The translations under genes were made by a program, and so were the position numbers. From Wolfiporia cocos (lineage: Eukaryota; Basidiomycota; Agaricomycetes; Polyporales; Phaeolaceae), in contig JACCLO010000016.1 in assembly GCA_029448655.1 (NCBI GenBank), positions 558,001-622,000 of the forward strand: 64,000 bases of DNA, given 5' to 3'. This document shows, one piece after another, positions 11,860 through 23,950 of the stretch (positions within the stretch are counted from its first letter, which is position 1; every line of letters starts with the position of its first letter). The notes beneath the pieces are model-generated. The model saw only the letters and a list, made by a program, of their open reading frames with translations, did not search any database and was not told where the DNA came from.

Positions 11860-14180
11860 ATGAGGTCGACGCAACGGTCCCTAGATGATACGCAATCCAC
11901 TGGCGAGAAGAAGAGGATCTCTGTTGCTGACATTGAGGCTACTGGCCCCCACGCGGAGACGCAAGATGTGTACAATGAGGAAGACTCTGGCATCGACCCC
12001 GTCTATCAGGCCAAGGCGAGGGTGTTGAATGATGCATTTCAGGAGATTGGAATGGGTCGATATCAGGTATGTACTCATATGTGATGCCGAGTAGCATTTT
12101 GGGAGACAGGATGTTGAGCATATTGTGCGAACATAGTGGTATCTGTTTATTGTAGCAGGCTTTGGATGGTTCTCGTGAGTTCCTTAGTCGTCCTTGCCGT
12201 ATATAACTTGTTCATACTTGTATGGTCGCGCAGAGACAATCTATGGCCTGTGAGTCTAGCATACGCGCTCCTCCGAGCTTCTCATTGAATGAAACATCCC
12301 AAATCTTTGAGATCGTCACGGGTCTGATCCTCTCACCCGTGGTGAACGAGTTCAACGTCCAAGGGCCATTCCTCAAACTGGGACAGAACATTGGCCTGCT
12401 CGTCGGTGCAGCGTTCTGGGGAGTTGCATCGGATGTGTGGGGTCGCCGGTGTGTTCCTTTGCCACGGCAAGCGCGCTGCATTGATCGATGCGGCCATCAG
12501 GTGGTGCTTCAACATTACGTTGTTCATCACGGGTGTGTTCGCCGTCGCGGCGGGCGGCTCGCCGAACTATGTTGCGCTGTGCTCCCTTGCGGCGGTGTGG
12601 AGCATCGGTGTCGGCGGGAACCTGCCTGTGGACTCCGCTGTGTTCCTTGGTATCATAGCTTAAGTCAGTCCGTAGCCGCCATCTGACTGGATCAATGCAG
12701 AGTTCATTCCCGCTTCACATCAGTATCTCCTCACCATCCTCTCCATCTGGTGGGCCTTTGGGCAACTCGTCGGCTCCCTCGTACGTCCCCCGGCGCGTCT
12801 TCCCCATCTCACTACCCTCACTCACATATCCATTCCGCTCGTAGGTTGCCTGGCCACTGATGGCCAACTTCTCGTGCGCCTCCGCGGCCGACTGTCCTCG
12901 GTCCTCCAACGAGGGCTGGCGGTACTTCCTGTACGCGATGGGCGGACTGATGCTGCTCTGCTTCGTGCTCCGCTTCGGCGTCTTCCACCTGTACGAGTCG
13001 CCGAAGTACCTGATGGGCCGCGGTCGGGATGAGGAGGCGGTCGAGGTCGTGCACAAGGTCGCGCGGTACAACGGACGGGAGTGTACACTTACGCTGGAGA
13101 TGCTGAGGGAGGCAGGGGAGGCGGTGGAGGAGGAGGTTAAGGAAGAAGGAAGGGAGAAAGTGATGGACACGAGCGCGCGGGCGGCGGTGATGAGGAAAAT
13201 GAGGCAGTTCAGTGCGAATCATGTCAAGTCGCTGTTTGCGACGCGCAAGCTAGCGTATTCGACGAGCTTGCTTATCACCGTTTGGGGTGCGCATGACTTC
13301 CTACTGCCGAGAAAGCGTGTTGACCGGGTCTGCAGCATTGATTGGTCTTGCGTTCCCTTTGTGAGCGATCATTTCTTTGAAATTCACGCTCCAAGCTGAT
13401 CGAGTATTACGAGATATAATGGCTTCGTCACCTATTTGTGAGTTCATATATCACTTCACTTAGCCGCGTTCACATTAAATGACTGTGAATAGCTTGCAAA
13501 CGCGCGGCGCCGACTTCGGGGACGGGTCTTTGTATATCACATATCGCAACGTCAGTAGTAAAGCCTGTTTCCAGCTGACTGGATGGGCGCTGACATGTTC
13601 ATTGTCTAATCTAGCAAGTGATCCTCAGCGTGATTGGCGTCCCTGGTGCTCTCCTAGCAGGCTACATGGTCGAGCTCCCGTACCTCGGACGAAAGGGTAC
13701 ACTGGCTATTTCGACGAGTATGTCTCATTCCCACCAACCCCAAATCCTTGCTGACATTATGCGCATGCAGTCGTGACTGGCGTCTTCCTCTTCGCTAGCA
13801 CAACTGCACGTACGTCCAACGCACTGCTTGGATGGAACTGCGGCTACACCTTCACGAGCAACATCATGTACGGCGTGCTATACGCCGTCTCCCCGGAGCT
13901 GTTCCCGACGAAGGATCGTGGCACGGGAAACGCGATCGTTGCATCTGCAAACAGGGTCTTTGGTATCATGGTGCGTGGCGCGCGTCCTTGAAGTCGGGTA
14001 GCTCTACGTGCTGACGGGAATCCTGACGGTCGTTCTCGAACCAACCAGGCACCGATTATTGCCCTGTATGCAAATCTAGCCACAGCCGTGCCGATATACG
14101 TATCGGGCGCGCTGTTCATTGTCGCTGGGCTCATAGCATTGTTGATACCATTTGAGCCTAGAGGAAAAGCATCGATGTGA
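11860..14180 (+). CDS. MFS transporter, SV2/SVOP-like (sugar porter-related)
   Basis: Membrane transporter of the major facilitator superfamily, of the type related to synaptic vesicle protein 2; the substrate cannot be read from sequence. Introns: 12067-12136, 12175-12233, 12250-12311, 12449-12500, 12650-12700, 12781-12844, 13287-13335, 13361-13413, 13438-13492, 13551-13614, 13718-13770 and 13971-14048. Spliced length is exactly 537 codons (536 aa). A hydrophilic N-terminal tail precedes GMGRYQWYLFIVAGFGWFSDNLWP. Then come the first-half motif LVGAAFWGVASDVWGRR, the GVGGNLPVDSAVFLEF block, a charged central loop (LYESPKYLMGRGRDEEA onward) and the second-half segments YAVSPELFPTKDRGTGNA and the terminal helix ending LLIPFEPRGKASM. 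About 12 membrane segments fit the family. No break was found. Confidence 0.88.
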
Positions 14181-14692
14181 TACGTTCGAGCTACCATGGC
14201 ACTTTCATGAATTTATGATCTTTGATGTACCTGCATTGAGAGACCTCGTGAGGCTGATGCCATGCGAGGAATGCGATTCTGATTCTGGTTTCAACCCCTA
14301 GCGTCTGTAATATATCGACGCAAAGCAGCATGATGTCGGTATAAGCAGGCTTTAACCGCACGGGTACCGGTATAACCTTCCAGTTAGTGACGACGCCATG
14401 TATTCTTGGTCGGCGAGAGCAACAATGTGTATCGTTCTGATGCATATCAAAGGAATCTGGTACATGGACATTTGTTATGCGAATTGAGCATGGGATACAT
14501 GATTAGAGGTATATTGCGCTACGCGACGAAGAAACATTGTGCGATGTTGTATAATGGACGAGTACAAACATTAAAATCCATTTAGGTTAATCATGGTGGA
14601 TCATCGTTTATGCGTGTGTCAACAAGCCAAATTTGATACAGCGCTGTATTCACGCAATCATAGGGCCTACATGCTTATCGGCTGAAGCGTCG
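14181..14692. other. Intergenic, no gene seen
   Basis: Convergent space between the MFS gene and the DUF6534 relic. Only short, unconvincing frames. Confidence 0.45.
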
Positions 14693-16614
14693 TCAAAGTT
14701 CTGACCGGACTACAGCAGTATCAGAGACTGGGCTGAGAAACCGTTCAAGTGAGCGCACCTGTGGGTCAATGTTATTCACAGATGCATCATCCACCGCGCC
14801 ACTACTGCGCGGTAATCTACTAAGAGGGAGCAGTGCAATGCCACCTTTCTCTCGAAGGCTATCCCGGGCATTGAGAGTCGCCAGAAGGGAGTTCAAGATT
14901 ACTTGTTCACCAACATTAGAGACCAATGCTGCTATCATCCACTGCATATGTTCGCTCACCTTTGTTAATGATGAAATATAGTGCGATGTACACGTAATTG
15001 TTCATCGCCGCATACTGAGATGAATTGCTAGGTATTAAGATATGAGTGAACGTATGTGAGATGTGACTACTTACTGTGATCAAACAAGACAGCCCGGACA
15101 AACTTTTTTGGTGATAGAATGTCAGTGATAGAGCCATACAGTCACAAAAATACATTCACCTAGCCACCAAACCTGTTTGGATCGCATATATCATGAGGAG
15201 TTTCAAAATAGAATCGGTCCTACATTTGTCAACCATACAGGCCCTTACCTGGGAACGAATATATGTAACTTACTTGATGAACCCAGTCCTGTGTTTGTAC
15301 AGCAGAGCACACAGGGAAACGGCAGTCAGCATGTCTGAGGCGACCATGAATGAGAGACCAGTATAAAGGAAAACCTGGTGCATCGACATGTATCATCGTT
15401 GTTTTTTCACTATTTATCCTGACCACATACCGAAAAAGACGGCTCTCTTGCAGCGAAAAATGATTGGGTTATGAGCCTGACACGTTCGAAGAGTAAGTGA
15501 TGCGTGTTCTAGGCATGCTATGGGCTTCTCTCACTCCTTGATGCCAAACGCTATCATTGTGCATATTTAGTCAGATCGTTATGATGAATAATCAATGCAG
15601 ATGCTAACGTACTTGTGCCACATGCTGCATCAATTATACGCGAATCAGTATAGATCTCACCCAAAGCCACGCCGAAGTAGCTCACCAAATGTGACCAACG
15701 ATCCAAGTATCTGTAAAATATTGACAATGAATCAATGGACAGGGACGTAAGAATTACTCACAATAACACCTGAAAGTACCAAGCTCTTGCTCACTGTATA
15801 TATTGGAAAGTGAGCTGAAGAACACCTCTTGTATGTGACCACCAACATTTCCATACTCGATAACAGTATAGACTGACGGGTGCATATCTTATGTTAGTAG
15901 GTTGATATTATACTGTTAGCAACTTTGTGCACCTTCTAGTAATGATATCGCCGCAGCTCTGTTATACTTGAGTAAATGCTCATGAAGCTTGGCCGGAGCG
16001 TACCGTGAGCACCACGAGCGCCTACCACATGCCTACTTATTTTCGATTTCAACATACGTGAGCAAAGTCGACATACTGGTATAGTCCTGTCCGTATCAAG
16101 CTCAGAGAGATTACTGGGCCATAAAAGAGACAACGATGACTTACCATAACACATTAAACAAAGCCTCCGGTTTCGCAAAATCGATGACAGCGTACTTGTA
16201 CCCCGTGTACGCAATTAATGCTGTGTCCAAGGTATCTAGTGCCCTGTAGAACATGTTTCTCGGAACATTTCTGCCAATTCTTGACGGACTCACCAGAGAA
16301 ACCCAATCTACGTTCAAGAAATTTGAATTTATAACGTTTGGTAGATTATAATATACCATGCCCACCAGAACCTTCATGAATGGTGAATCGCGCACATTGT
16401 CTCTAAAGTATGCGTACGCCTGCACAGTTGTGAATCCATAGAACCTGTACATGTGAAATTCGAGCGCAGGACATTTAGCACAAGTTGATACGCACATGTA
16501 CGTTATTAAACAGCCTTTCGGACAGAACTAAATTAGCCTTTTGATTCACTATTCAGATCAGAGAAATGTACTGATAAAAAGTGCGCCTAAGGAAACGTCA
16601 CTCTGAAGGGCCAT
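14693..16614 (-). pseudogene. DUF6534-type seven-TM protein, decayed
   Basis: Pieces of the DUF6534 family of Agaricomycete membrane proteins (function unknown) appear in the right order on the minus strand. They are MALQSDVSLGALFIS (start near 16614), YGFTTVQAYAYF (~16430), LDTLDTALIAYTGYKYAVI (~16220), LYTGLSFMVASDMLTAVSLC and LLYKHRTGFIK (~15370-15290), TDSILKLLMIYAIQTG, YVYIALYFIINK, and the signature NSLLATLNARDSLRE (~14890). The last four exons join through good splice sites and end at a stop at 14693. At the two upstream junctions no GT donor has the phase required by the acceptor. A TGA also interrupts the helix reading ALVVLTVRSGQA (~16000). I therefore call it a pseudogene; an unusual splice pattern could still rescue it. 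Confidence 0.6.
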
Positions 16615-18284
16615 AGGAAGTTCGAGTGCTGTGTGGGCCGGATGCTGTAACACTAAAGATGGACAATACCTCTTTTGAGACCTTTTATACGTGTCAAACC
16701 CAAGCAGATCCGAGTTCATGAGACGCGCTGCGCCGGCCTTTGAGGATGCCACTTTCCGCGCCTTGCCCTGATAAACGCACAACTAGACTTGTTATATCCT
16801 GGAAAGTGCTCCGCTCTTCCGGCGTCACGGCCAACATTCCAAACATTGTTCCGTGATGGGATCATAAAAGCAATCAGACGTTGCCTGATTCTTCTGTCTC
16901 ATAGTTCCTCGAAGTCAATGTAACCTTGGGAGGTCTATAGGTAAGGATAGTCCTCGATCCGGCGGGGACACAGGAAGCCTGATGATATGTACTGAAAAAT
17001 CAAGGACAAAGTTAAAAGCACTGTTGTCTTAGTACTATGAACATACCATGATATCAGATAGTAGTGCTGTGCATGGGCTGTGAACCGCTGAGACTCTGCA
17101 GATTACGAGCCATGTGGCGGCTGTTACCACACTTCTACGACTAAGGACCAGGAAATGTTGACCACAGCATACACCAATGGGCAAGCTATAGTTTCAGCTC
17201 TTTAGCTCTGCTAGACGGACCTTCTGAAGTACATATCCTGTACAATGAATGTTAGCTTCCAAAGGAAAAGGTCCATATCGTTAATGCCAGCCTTTTCATG
17301 AGTCTTGGGCACAGAGTGCCAAGTACCGGCTAACAACTGCCAAAATTTGAAACGCACATGGACAGTAAGCGTGCCGATATCACCTCGTCAGACTGATGTT
17401 CCTAGCAGGCAATGCAGCTGTATGAATTAAGGCGCGACAAAACATGAGCGGTTCTGATAAGCGCTATTCGTCATCATGTTGCGAGATCTCAATCTGGGAT
17501 TGAGACGCCACAGTCACGCCCGTGTCAGTCGGATCGAGGACGATCGGCCATGCTTCGGAGTGCACTCTGAGTCTAACAGGGTTGAGCAAGTCACACTACA
17601 CCAAATAGAACTCGGGGCCGCTATACCGTCACACGGTCTGCAACTTGCAGACATTACGGCGCGGCGATCTGCGTCTTGAAGCAGTGCAAAGATGGTAATT
17701 GCTGTATGTGAGGTATGGAGGGAATTTCGGTAGACACACCTGTATTCGCTGCTTTGACGATCAACTTTACAGTATTTCATAGTATGCAACGTTGCTCGAG
17801 TCACAATAATGACAACAAACGCTCGGCCGAGGAGCCGAGGAGCATTGTAACATCGTCCAAAATCGGAATGGCACAGCGCTCTAAGCAGGCAATGGGTTGC
17901 GGCAGTCTATCATATTAGCACTCCGCAAGCAACTCAGTTCAGGTACTGACCCTGACACTCGAAACATGCCGAAATATAAATATCCTGAGCTTCATCCGCC
18001 ACCTAGGTCTTCTGTCTACTACTGGTGTGTATGGGAGCAAACTAGATGTCTTGTAACATATCTTCTTAGTACTTCGGTGGCAACTAGCAAATGTTGACAC
18101 AGATGTTCTGTGAGAGCCGTCCCAATGCCTGCCCAAAAGGTGAAGAGGGACTCCTGGTGCACTTGTGTCTTTGTTGAACATATAGCGTGTCTGCTTGATA
18201 ATCTTGTTGGATGATGCCACCCGACGTTGTTGCGCGATGGCAGTGTCACGACGCGAGCGTACGAAGTCGATCGTAGTACGATAT
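16615..18284. other. Degenerate region, unresolved
   Basis: Short coding-like scraps on the minus strand (for example around 16880-16930 and 17500-17640) do not assemble into a gene. A short segment on the minus strand reading GYIDF near 16915 recurs near 19120, hinting at two diverged copies of one unknown fragment. Nothing here supports a functional call. Confidence 0.3.
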
Positions 18285-18292
18285 GAGGGACC
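18285..18292. repeat. Target-site duplication, left copy (GAGGGACC)
   Basis: Eight-base direct repeat matching 18924-18931 exactly; it brackets the hAT-like element. Confidence 0.85.
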
Positions 18293-18923
18293 TAGTGATG
18301 TGCCAGGCCCGGCTTTGGGCCATAGGCCGGGCCGGGCCAAGCCCTACTTGGGCCGGGCCAGGCCGGGCCCTACGCCACGGCTTGAGACGGCCCAGGGCCC
18401 GGCTTGTGTCTCAAGCCAGGCCGGGCCAAGCCGTGAGCCCTGGGCCTGGAAGCTCTGACAGATAAAATGTCTAGTAACTATGATATAAGGGTAGCAGTAT
18501 GCCATATTCCAATGAAGTATGTCTATATTTTCAAATTCAAGCAAGAGGATAGTCCCATGGATTGAATTCTTGGTGCTGAAGCCTGTCGCTCACTTTTGGG
18601 CGCCTATACGATGCCCCATTTGGAAGGCGTGCCACAGAGCACCGTGCCGGTGAAATGATGATTTCACACTAGAATTCACTAATTATTGAAGATACTGGAG
18701 CTTGGCTTTGTCAGAAGATAGTTGGAGAAGGTACGTTATGAGTTTGTGTGGCCACAGTGATGATCATCCTCACAGTGCCAGGCCCCAGGCAAGCCCCAGG
18801 CCGGGCCGGGCCAAGCCGTGGGCCGTCAATGGGGGCCCGGCCTGAGGTTTTGAAAAGCCAAGGCCGTCCAAAGCCGGGCCAAAGCCGGGGCTTTTGAGCC
18901 GGGCCGGGCCTGGCACATCACTA
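18293..18923. mobile_element. Non-autonomous hAT-like element (MITE)
   Basis: A 631-bp element. Its ends are near-perfect terminal inverted repeats starting TAGTGATGTGCCAGGCCCGG, with the reverse complement at 18904-18923. It is flanked by a perfect 8-bp direct repeat GAGGGACC at 18285-18292 and 18924-18931. An 8-bp duplication and short inverted repeats are typical of the hAT superfamily. The 150-170 bp inside each end are packed with GGCCCGG/CCGGGCC motifs in both orientations, while the centre is AT-rich. There is no transposase frame, so it would need one in trans. The intact duplication implies a fairly recent insertion. Confidence 0.85.
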
Positions 18924-19306
18924 GAGGGACCCCGATGTTGCATGGTGCGCCATCCTTCGCGTGGCCCCCAGGTACCTGCTTATATATAAGCTGGACGGCG
19001 GGCGTGTACTCGCCTGGCCAAGATGCAATGAAAAGTACATCCCATGGCCCTTGACCGACTCAGCATGTTCAACTTCAACAAATCTGCCCGCCGGCTTGCG
19101 ACTGTGCACCTCTATGAAGTCAATGTAGCCAAGAATTCAGGGACAGCTCCAGGAGGCGTCAATAAAGTTACAGAACGATAAAGTAGGGACGCCAGGAACG
19201 GTGTCGGAAAAACCAAGCACGCATTGAAACTAGTAATAATACGGTTGTAATAATTAAGGCTTGCAATCAGGTGATAATGGGATTGCAAACCACCTAAACC
19301 TCATAC

Positions 19307-19356
19307 CAAGCTTATTAGCTTGCCATACACGTGCGTGCGCCAAGCTAATAAGCTTG
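19307..19356. repeat. Perfect 16-nt inverted repeat (hairpin)
   Basis: CAAGCTTATTAGCTTG at 19307-19322 is followed, after an 18-nt loop, by its exact reverse complement at 19341-19356. Each arm is itself nearly palindromic. The role is unknown; it lies just outside the left end of the putative inverted-repeat element at 19368. Confidence 0.6.
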
Positions 19357-19367
19357 AATTATTGTCC

Positions 19368-21180
19368 TACCTGCATACTGTGGGGACCGGCAACCCCGCC
19401 GTCCACGGGCGCTGATCCAAATGTCATCGGACATTGAATCACTTGCCTAGATAAGCAATCATAGCGCCCAGATCGCGATTGCGCCGCCATCGCCACTGGT
19501 ATCAGCGTACCCATAGCATCATAGATAGTTACTTCTGGTGCACAGCAGCAAAAATACATTACAATTTACTTGCTAGAATACCAAGATCTGTCTGTCTAAG
19601 CTATCAAACTAGTCCAAATCACTATCCATACTCTGGGTATCAAGATTGTCACTGCAATCACTCTCGGAATCGGAAGGGCAGCAGGAAGTGGAATGCACGG
19701 ATTCACCGGCTACGCACCCTGGTTCTGGCTTCAAATTGTAGCGATACACTGCTGCTTTGAGTACATCTAATTTTTCTACCTTGAGCTTGAGATTCTTCCT
19801 AGCAGGTATGAGGTTGTCTCGACGCGAATCGACGCGTAGCGTCACGTGCTTGTCCGCCCTATATAGGAAGCTTATCATAGCCACTCTGTCCCATTCAAAA
19901 TAAATTCATAGGTTGCAAGCTGCGCAAGATCGCCAACAGGGATTTTTGTTACGGTCATTTTGATTTTTCGAATATCGACAGAACTCACCACTAGGCGAAT
20001 ACGATACAGGGACTTGTTGCGCAACCAACTCCCCTGGCCACTCGTGATCTTACTGGGCGCATCCCCAGTTGTACTAGTCTGTAGGGCTCGTTTCATCTTT
20101 GACAGATCCAACCCTGCCACCGTTTCACGTTCATCGTTTATTAGCTGATAGATGGCGTTCAACCGCCATCATCCCTATCCATCGTCTCAGATATATCACT
20201 CCATACTTATCAAACGTTTGGGACTATAGCGTAGATAGTATCGGTGGCATCTGGGACAGACTTGACCCCTGAAACCTAGCGTAGTATAAAACGCATGTAC
20301 TTACCATCGAGGCTCTTCAGCTCGACCTTGTTGTATAAACAAGAAGTCTTATACTCGTTCTCAAACGTAGGAAACTACGCTCAGTATTTCTCACTCGAGC
20401 AACCGAACGACTAAGTCCTCGAAGTGCACACTGACTTCTCGGACTTAGGCGGGTCTTATATTCTATTCGACTCGCACTTGAACAGATTATATCCTCTAAC
20501 GTGTATTGGATATTAACCGATCTCCTAAGGACTTCACTTAGGACCTGAAAGCATCTAACGAGTATTTGCCTTGCATACGGCGACGTGCCTACGTGCAGAA
20601 GAACGATCTATATTCGCGACTCGAATATACGAACGGGTATTCGACCCGTAACAATTTTTTTATTGGTATCATAAGCATGTGTGCCATTATACTGTGAAGT
20701 AATGAGGGATGACGTTTGTTGGAACGTCGACAATCTACAAAATGATTGCTGCTTTCCTACAACCATGTAATTGTATCTCCTTCTTGAGTTCAGATTCTGA
20801 CCCTTCAGCAACAGTCATAAAAATTCATTCAGCTAGCATTCTAAAAATCGTTCGGGACAGTTTTTTTGTAAGCATTCTCATCATCTCAAAACAGCTTGCT
20901 CAATAATGAGATCTCGGAAATGGAATTATTTATTCAAAATCTGTTCCGAACAATTTATTCAAATTTCGATTCTGGGCAAGTCTTCCCGCCAACATTTTTC
21001 ATGAATCCTTTTGTACAGCGAGCTATTAGCTATGACCACCATCCTCTCTGTGCTCCCAGCTGCTTTAGGTATGCTGTTGATGGAGACGTCCGGCATTTGA
21101 CAGCGGCGCATCACTGGCGCTAGTCAGCCAGAAATTGCCGCCCCCCTACGGTTGCCGGTCCCCACATACTGCCAGTAGCA
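19368..21180. mobile_element. Possible decayed TIR DNA transposon, carrying a solo LTR
   Basis: The left edge reads CTACCTGCATACTGTGGGGA then CCGGCAACC (19368-). The right edge, reverse-complemented from about 21180, reads CTACTGGCAGTATGTGGGGA then CCGGCAACC. They match over about 25 of 29 positions in inverted orientation. Between them is minus-strand coding-like sequence, including KIPVGDLAQLATYEFILNG (~19930-19880) and an acidic tail CPSDSESDCSDNLD. A solo LTR interrupts it. The family is not recognised, and no convincing target duplication was found. Confidence 0.4.
19947..20653 (+). mobile_element. Solo LTR of the gypsy chromovirus family
   Basis: Starts TGTTACGG and ends CCCGTAACA. It aligns along its whole length with the LTRs at 27828 and 35586 but with more substitutions, so it is an older insertion. 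Flanking 5-bp duplications ATTTT lie at 19942-19946 and 20654-20658. The TATA-like box (TATAAAA, ~20286) and the self-primer AGCTCGACCTT (20319-20329) are conserved. It probably arose by recombination between two LTRs. Joining the flanks across the duplication restores an open minus-strand frame. Confidence 0.85.
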
Positions 21181-21199
21181 CCGCAGTCGATTGCCCTTC

Positions 21200-21800
21200 T
21201 GGGGTGAAGATCATGTGCCCACCCACTCCCCGCACCACCCACCAGCGCCTCACTCCCCGCGCCACCTACCAGCGCCCTGCCACCGCTGTCACGCACAACG
21301 GCGGCGATGGTGTGCTCAATTCTTTACATAATCACACCATTCTTTCACGCTTTATAGACAACGTAGCCTTATGATTCCAATGGTAATAACAATATTTCCA
21401 TAGCTCCCATGCATGGGATGGATGCCGCCGCCTGACAATGGATGACATCCGGCAGGCGTCTGACCTTCCAAATGTGGAGAGTTATCCCACGATCGGCGCT
21501 ATGTCCGTCACGCCAGATAATGGTGCGCTTATCTTATCACACTCATCCCACGCCGCCCCCACACCACCGACAAGCATCCTGCCGCCACTGTCACGCATGA
21601 CGACGGCTGCAGCGGGCTCAATTCTTTATGTAATCATGCTGTTATTTCACGCTTCCTAAATAATGTAGCCCTACGATTTCAATGGTAATAACTATATTTC
21701 CATAGCTTCCACGCATGCTTATCTAATTGTGCTGCCGCACCGACGCTGTTGCGCACATCAGCGGCGATGGTGGGCTCATTCTTCGAATTTTTGACTCGTG
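21200..21800. repeat. Degenerate tandem repeat, ~300-bp unit
   Basis: Blocks around 21290-21420 and 21590-21720 share CTCAATTCTTTA, TTTCACGCTT, GTAGCCTTATGATT/GTAGCCCTACGATT, and CAATGGTAATAAC followed by ATATTTCCATAGCT. The offset is about 302 bp, and a partial third copy begins near 21760. No coding content. Confidence 0.55.
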
Positions 21801-22064
21801 CTTTCTGCATCATATGTAATATAGTATTTACAGCTTTGTAGAGTCATTATTGCCCCGGTGATTGAGATGGATGTGTCACTCAGCGGGCAGATGACATTGG
21901 GCATGGCACCTGAATCTCTAGATTAGAATGCTTATCTAATTGTACCTTGGCGATGCACCGTATCTCCGGCTTCTCGATCTTCAGATCATGACATAATTGC
22001 CAGCTGAGCGAGCGCACATGGACAAGTCCGTAGGGACTTAGTGGCCATGCCTCTGCAGTCACGG
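21801..22064. other. Spacer, nothing recognised
   Basis: Short stretch between two repeat blocks with no gene, terminal repeat or RNA-gene signal visible. Confidence 0.35.
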
Positions 22065-22275
22065 CTGCAGATTTATTTCCACACCCCTGTGTCTGATGAT
22101 GATCCCCATCCTTTGTGGTTGCAGATTTATTTCCTCTGCCTCAGATACACACCCTCATAGCATTCCTGTGTCTGATGATGATTCCCATCCTCTGTGGTTG
22201 CAGATTTATTTCCTTCATATTTTCAGAACCCTCCTCCTTCGCTTTACATCTATGTTCACACTCCTGTGTCTGACA
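22065..22275. repeat. Minisatellite, copy 1
   Basis: A unit of about 79-98 bp with the core CCTGTGTCTGATGATGATTC, CCATCCTCTGTGGTTGCAG and ATTTATTTCCT is repeated two to three times (starts near 22086, 22165 and 22263). The same unit in the same orientation recurs at 26135-26250, so the two blocks bracket the 3.9-kb cargo-like region. Confidence 0.7.
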
Positions 22276-22429
22276 TTAACAAACAGAAGCATACATTTGA
22301 TTAAGTACAAAGTGAGTAGATAGTGGCATCATGTTTGCGATAAAACTGCCACTTCTATTGGTACATTCTCTCTACCTCCTGACTGAGGCCTTCTTGGGCC
22401 ACGCTTGATACCCTTGTCACTTCGCACCT

Positions 22430-23950
22430 TGTGCATCTTCGTTGGGATTGTGATGCCCAGGCCGTCTTCTGTAGTCACTGTATTGATGAACGTTGCCAAG
22501 ATTGGTGTTGCGTGCTTTCATTTGTTGCCTGCACAATCTTTGCCACCTAATGAGAGCACTGGAGAGGAGTGCTGGGTCGCATAGTGTGCAGGTAGGAGTG
22601 TTGGGGGTGGCGATGGTGGCGGGGCAGAGGGCATTGACAGCGGCAGAGACGAGGCGGGTTCTGGCAGCGACGGACACTGTGTCGTGGATGGAATAGACGA
22701 TGCAGGTGTGGGTGGTTGTGGTAAAGATAATACGACAGTTGAGGTAGGGGGAGGTGTGTCCACATGCACAGGCGCTGTGGATGGAGCAGGGTCGTCACTC
22801 TGCAATTGAGCGGGGTCAGTGCTAGGCATCACCGGTGTTGCCACTGGGAGGTGCTCCTCTTTCCATCTCTTGAACTCTTCTGAGCTCAATAGATGGAATC
22901 TTGTGGTGCCGGTCTCGAACGCACGACTGAGAACGAGGAGCTCATTGCGCGAGCCAATATCACTTGGGCAGCAGAAGTCAGTGAGTGCCAACCTTCCACT
23001 ATTATCCCGTACTTCACAGTGATTGTGGAGTCGAAATTTGTGTAAATCATACAAGCGACTTTTGTCTTGGCGGTCCTGTCTAGCATAAGATCAGCATACG
23101 TTATGACTATACCACGCATGATTACTTACTGAGCTTGCGCAAAATCAAAGCAGCTGTTTGCTTCTTCAACTCAAGGACCTCTTTGACATAATTGCTGATG
23201 ACACCTATGCTGCGTGAGCATGGTAACAATTGGTCGTATCAAACTTACATACCTTGAAGCCCTGCCACAAGATACGCCTCCATGCGTAGTCCGACATCTG
23301 CAATTTGTGTTTTGAAAGCAGATTCAAAAAAGTATGCCACACGTTTGGTTGTTGCATAATGAAACGGCTGATTTGACAGGTCCATGTTCCCTCGCACTGC
23401 AATAATCACACATTCAACGCCAGTGCGTTCATACAGCGCCACAACCTATCTAGTGTTATAACTGTACAAGGACATATAATAAAATATGATGCACCTCCTG
23501 TTTGATGTTGGCAAGAGTGGCACGAGCATCGTGGAATGCATGAACTGGGAGCTGATGTTTAGCAGTAGCCCGCATTTCATGTCTATCCACAAGTTCCTCG
23601 ATTGCATCCTCGGTCGCTGCCAGTTGTTCTTCAGGGGTTAACGATTTCCATCGCTGTGAGATTTGAGCTGTCAGCTCAGAGGACTTCTTGCAGGGCACGT
23701 CAGGGGGCAACACTTCAAACAAGACGTTAGTAGAATGAACAAGCGAAGAGATGATGCATACCTGAATTGATCCAACGAACTTCTTGGCTGAGATATGCAC
23801 TCCATCAGTTGACTTTGCGCTTCCTGGACCGAAGGCGAGTGGTCTGCATGATAAGATGATAGTAGTAGTCGTCAGTGTGGCTGCCAAAGCGTTGTCGAAA
23901 GGACTGGGTGATAGCCCACATGCTTCCACGGGCGTCTTCTAGCACCGACG
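22430..23950 (-). pseudogene. Uncharacterised transposon-associated protein, frame-broken
   Basis: Minus-strand coding blocks in order are ISQRWKSLTPEEQLAATEDA (~23650, reminiscent of the end of an HMG box), AFHDARATLANIKQEV, GVECVIIAVRGNMDLSNQPF (~23390), RVAYFFESAFKTQIADVGLR, YTNFDSTITVKYGIIVEGW (~23030), then FCCPSDIGSRNELLVLSRAF and ETGTTRFHLLSSEEFKRWKE (~22960-22860). A Ser/Pro/Thr-rich tail follows. From memory, this arrangement (ending in a KYG...GW...GTT.F..L motif) is a recurrent uncharacterised basidiomycete protein often found in repeat-rich DNA. Between EGW and the FCC block (~22990) the frame shifts by one base with no splice site to explain it, so this copy is probably dead. Function unknown. 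Confidence 0.45.

Noticed and set aside
19307..19380. Helitron 3' end (hairpin then CTRR)
   Set aside because: The hairpin is not followed at the right distance by CTRR and T, and no Rep/helicase or TC 5' end was found.
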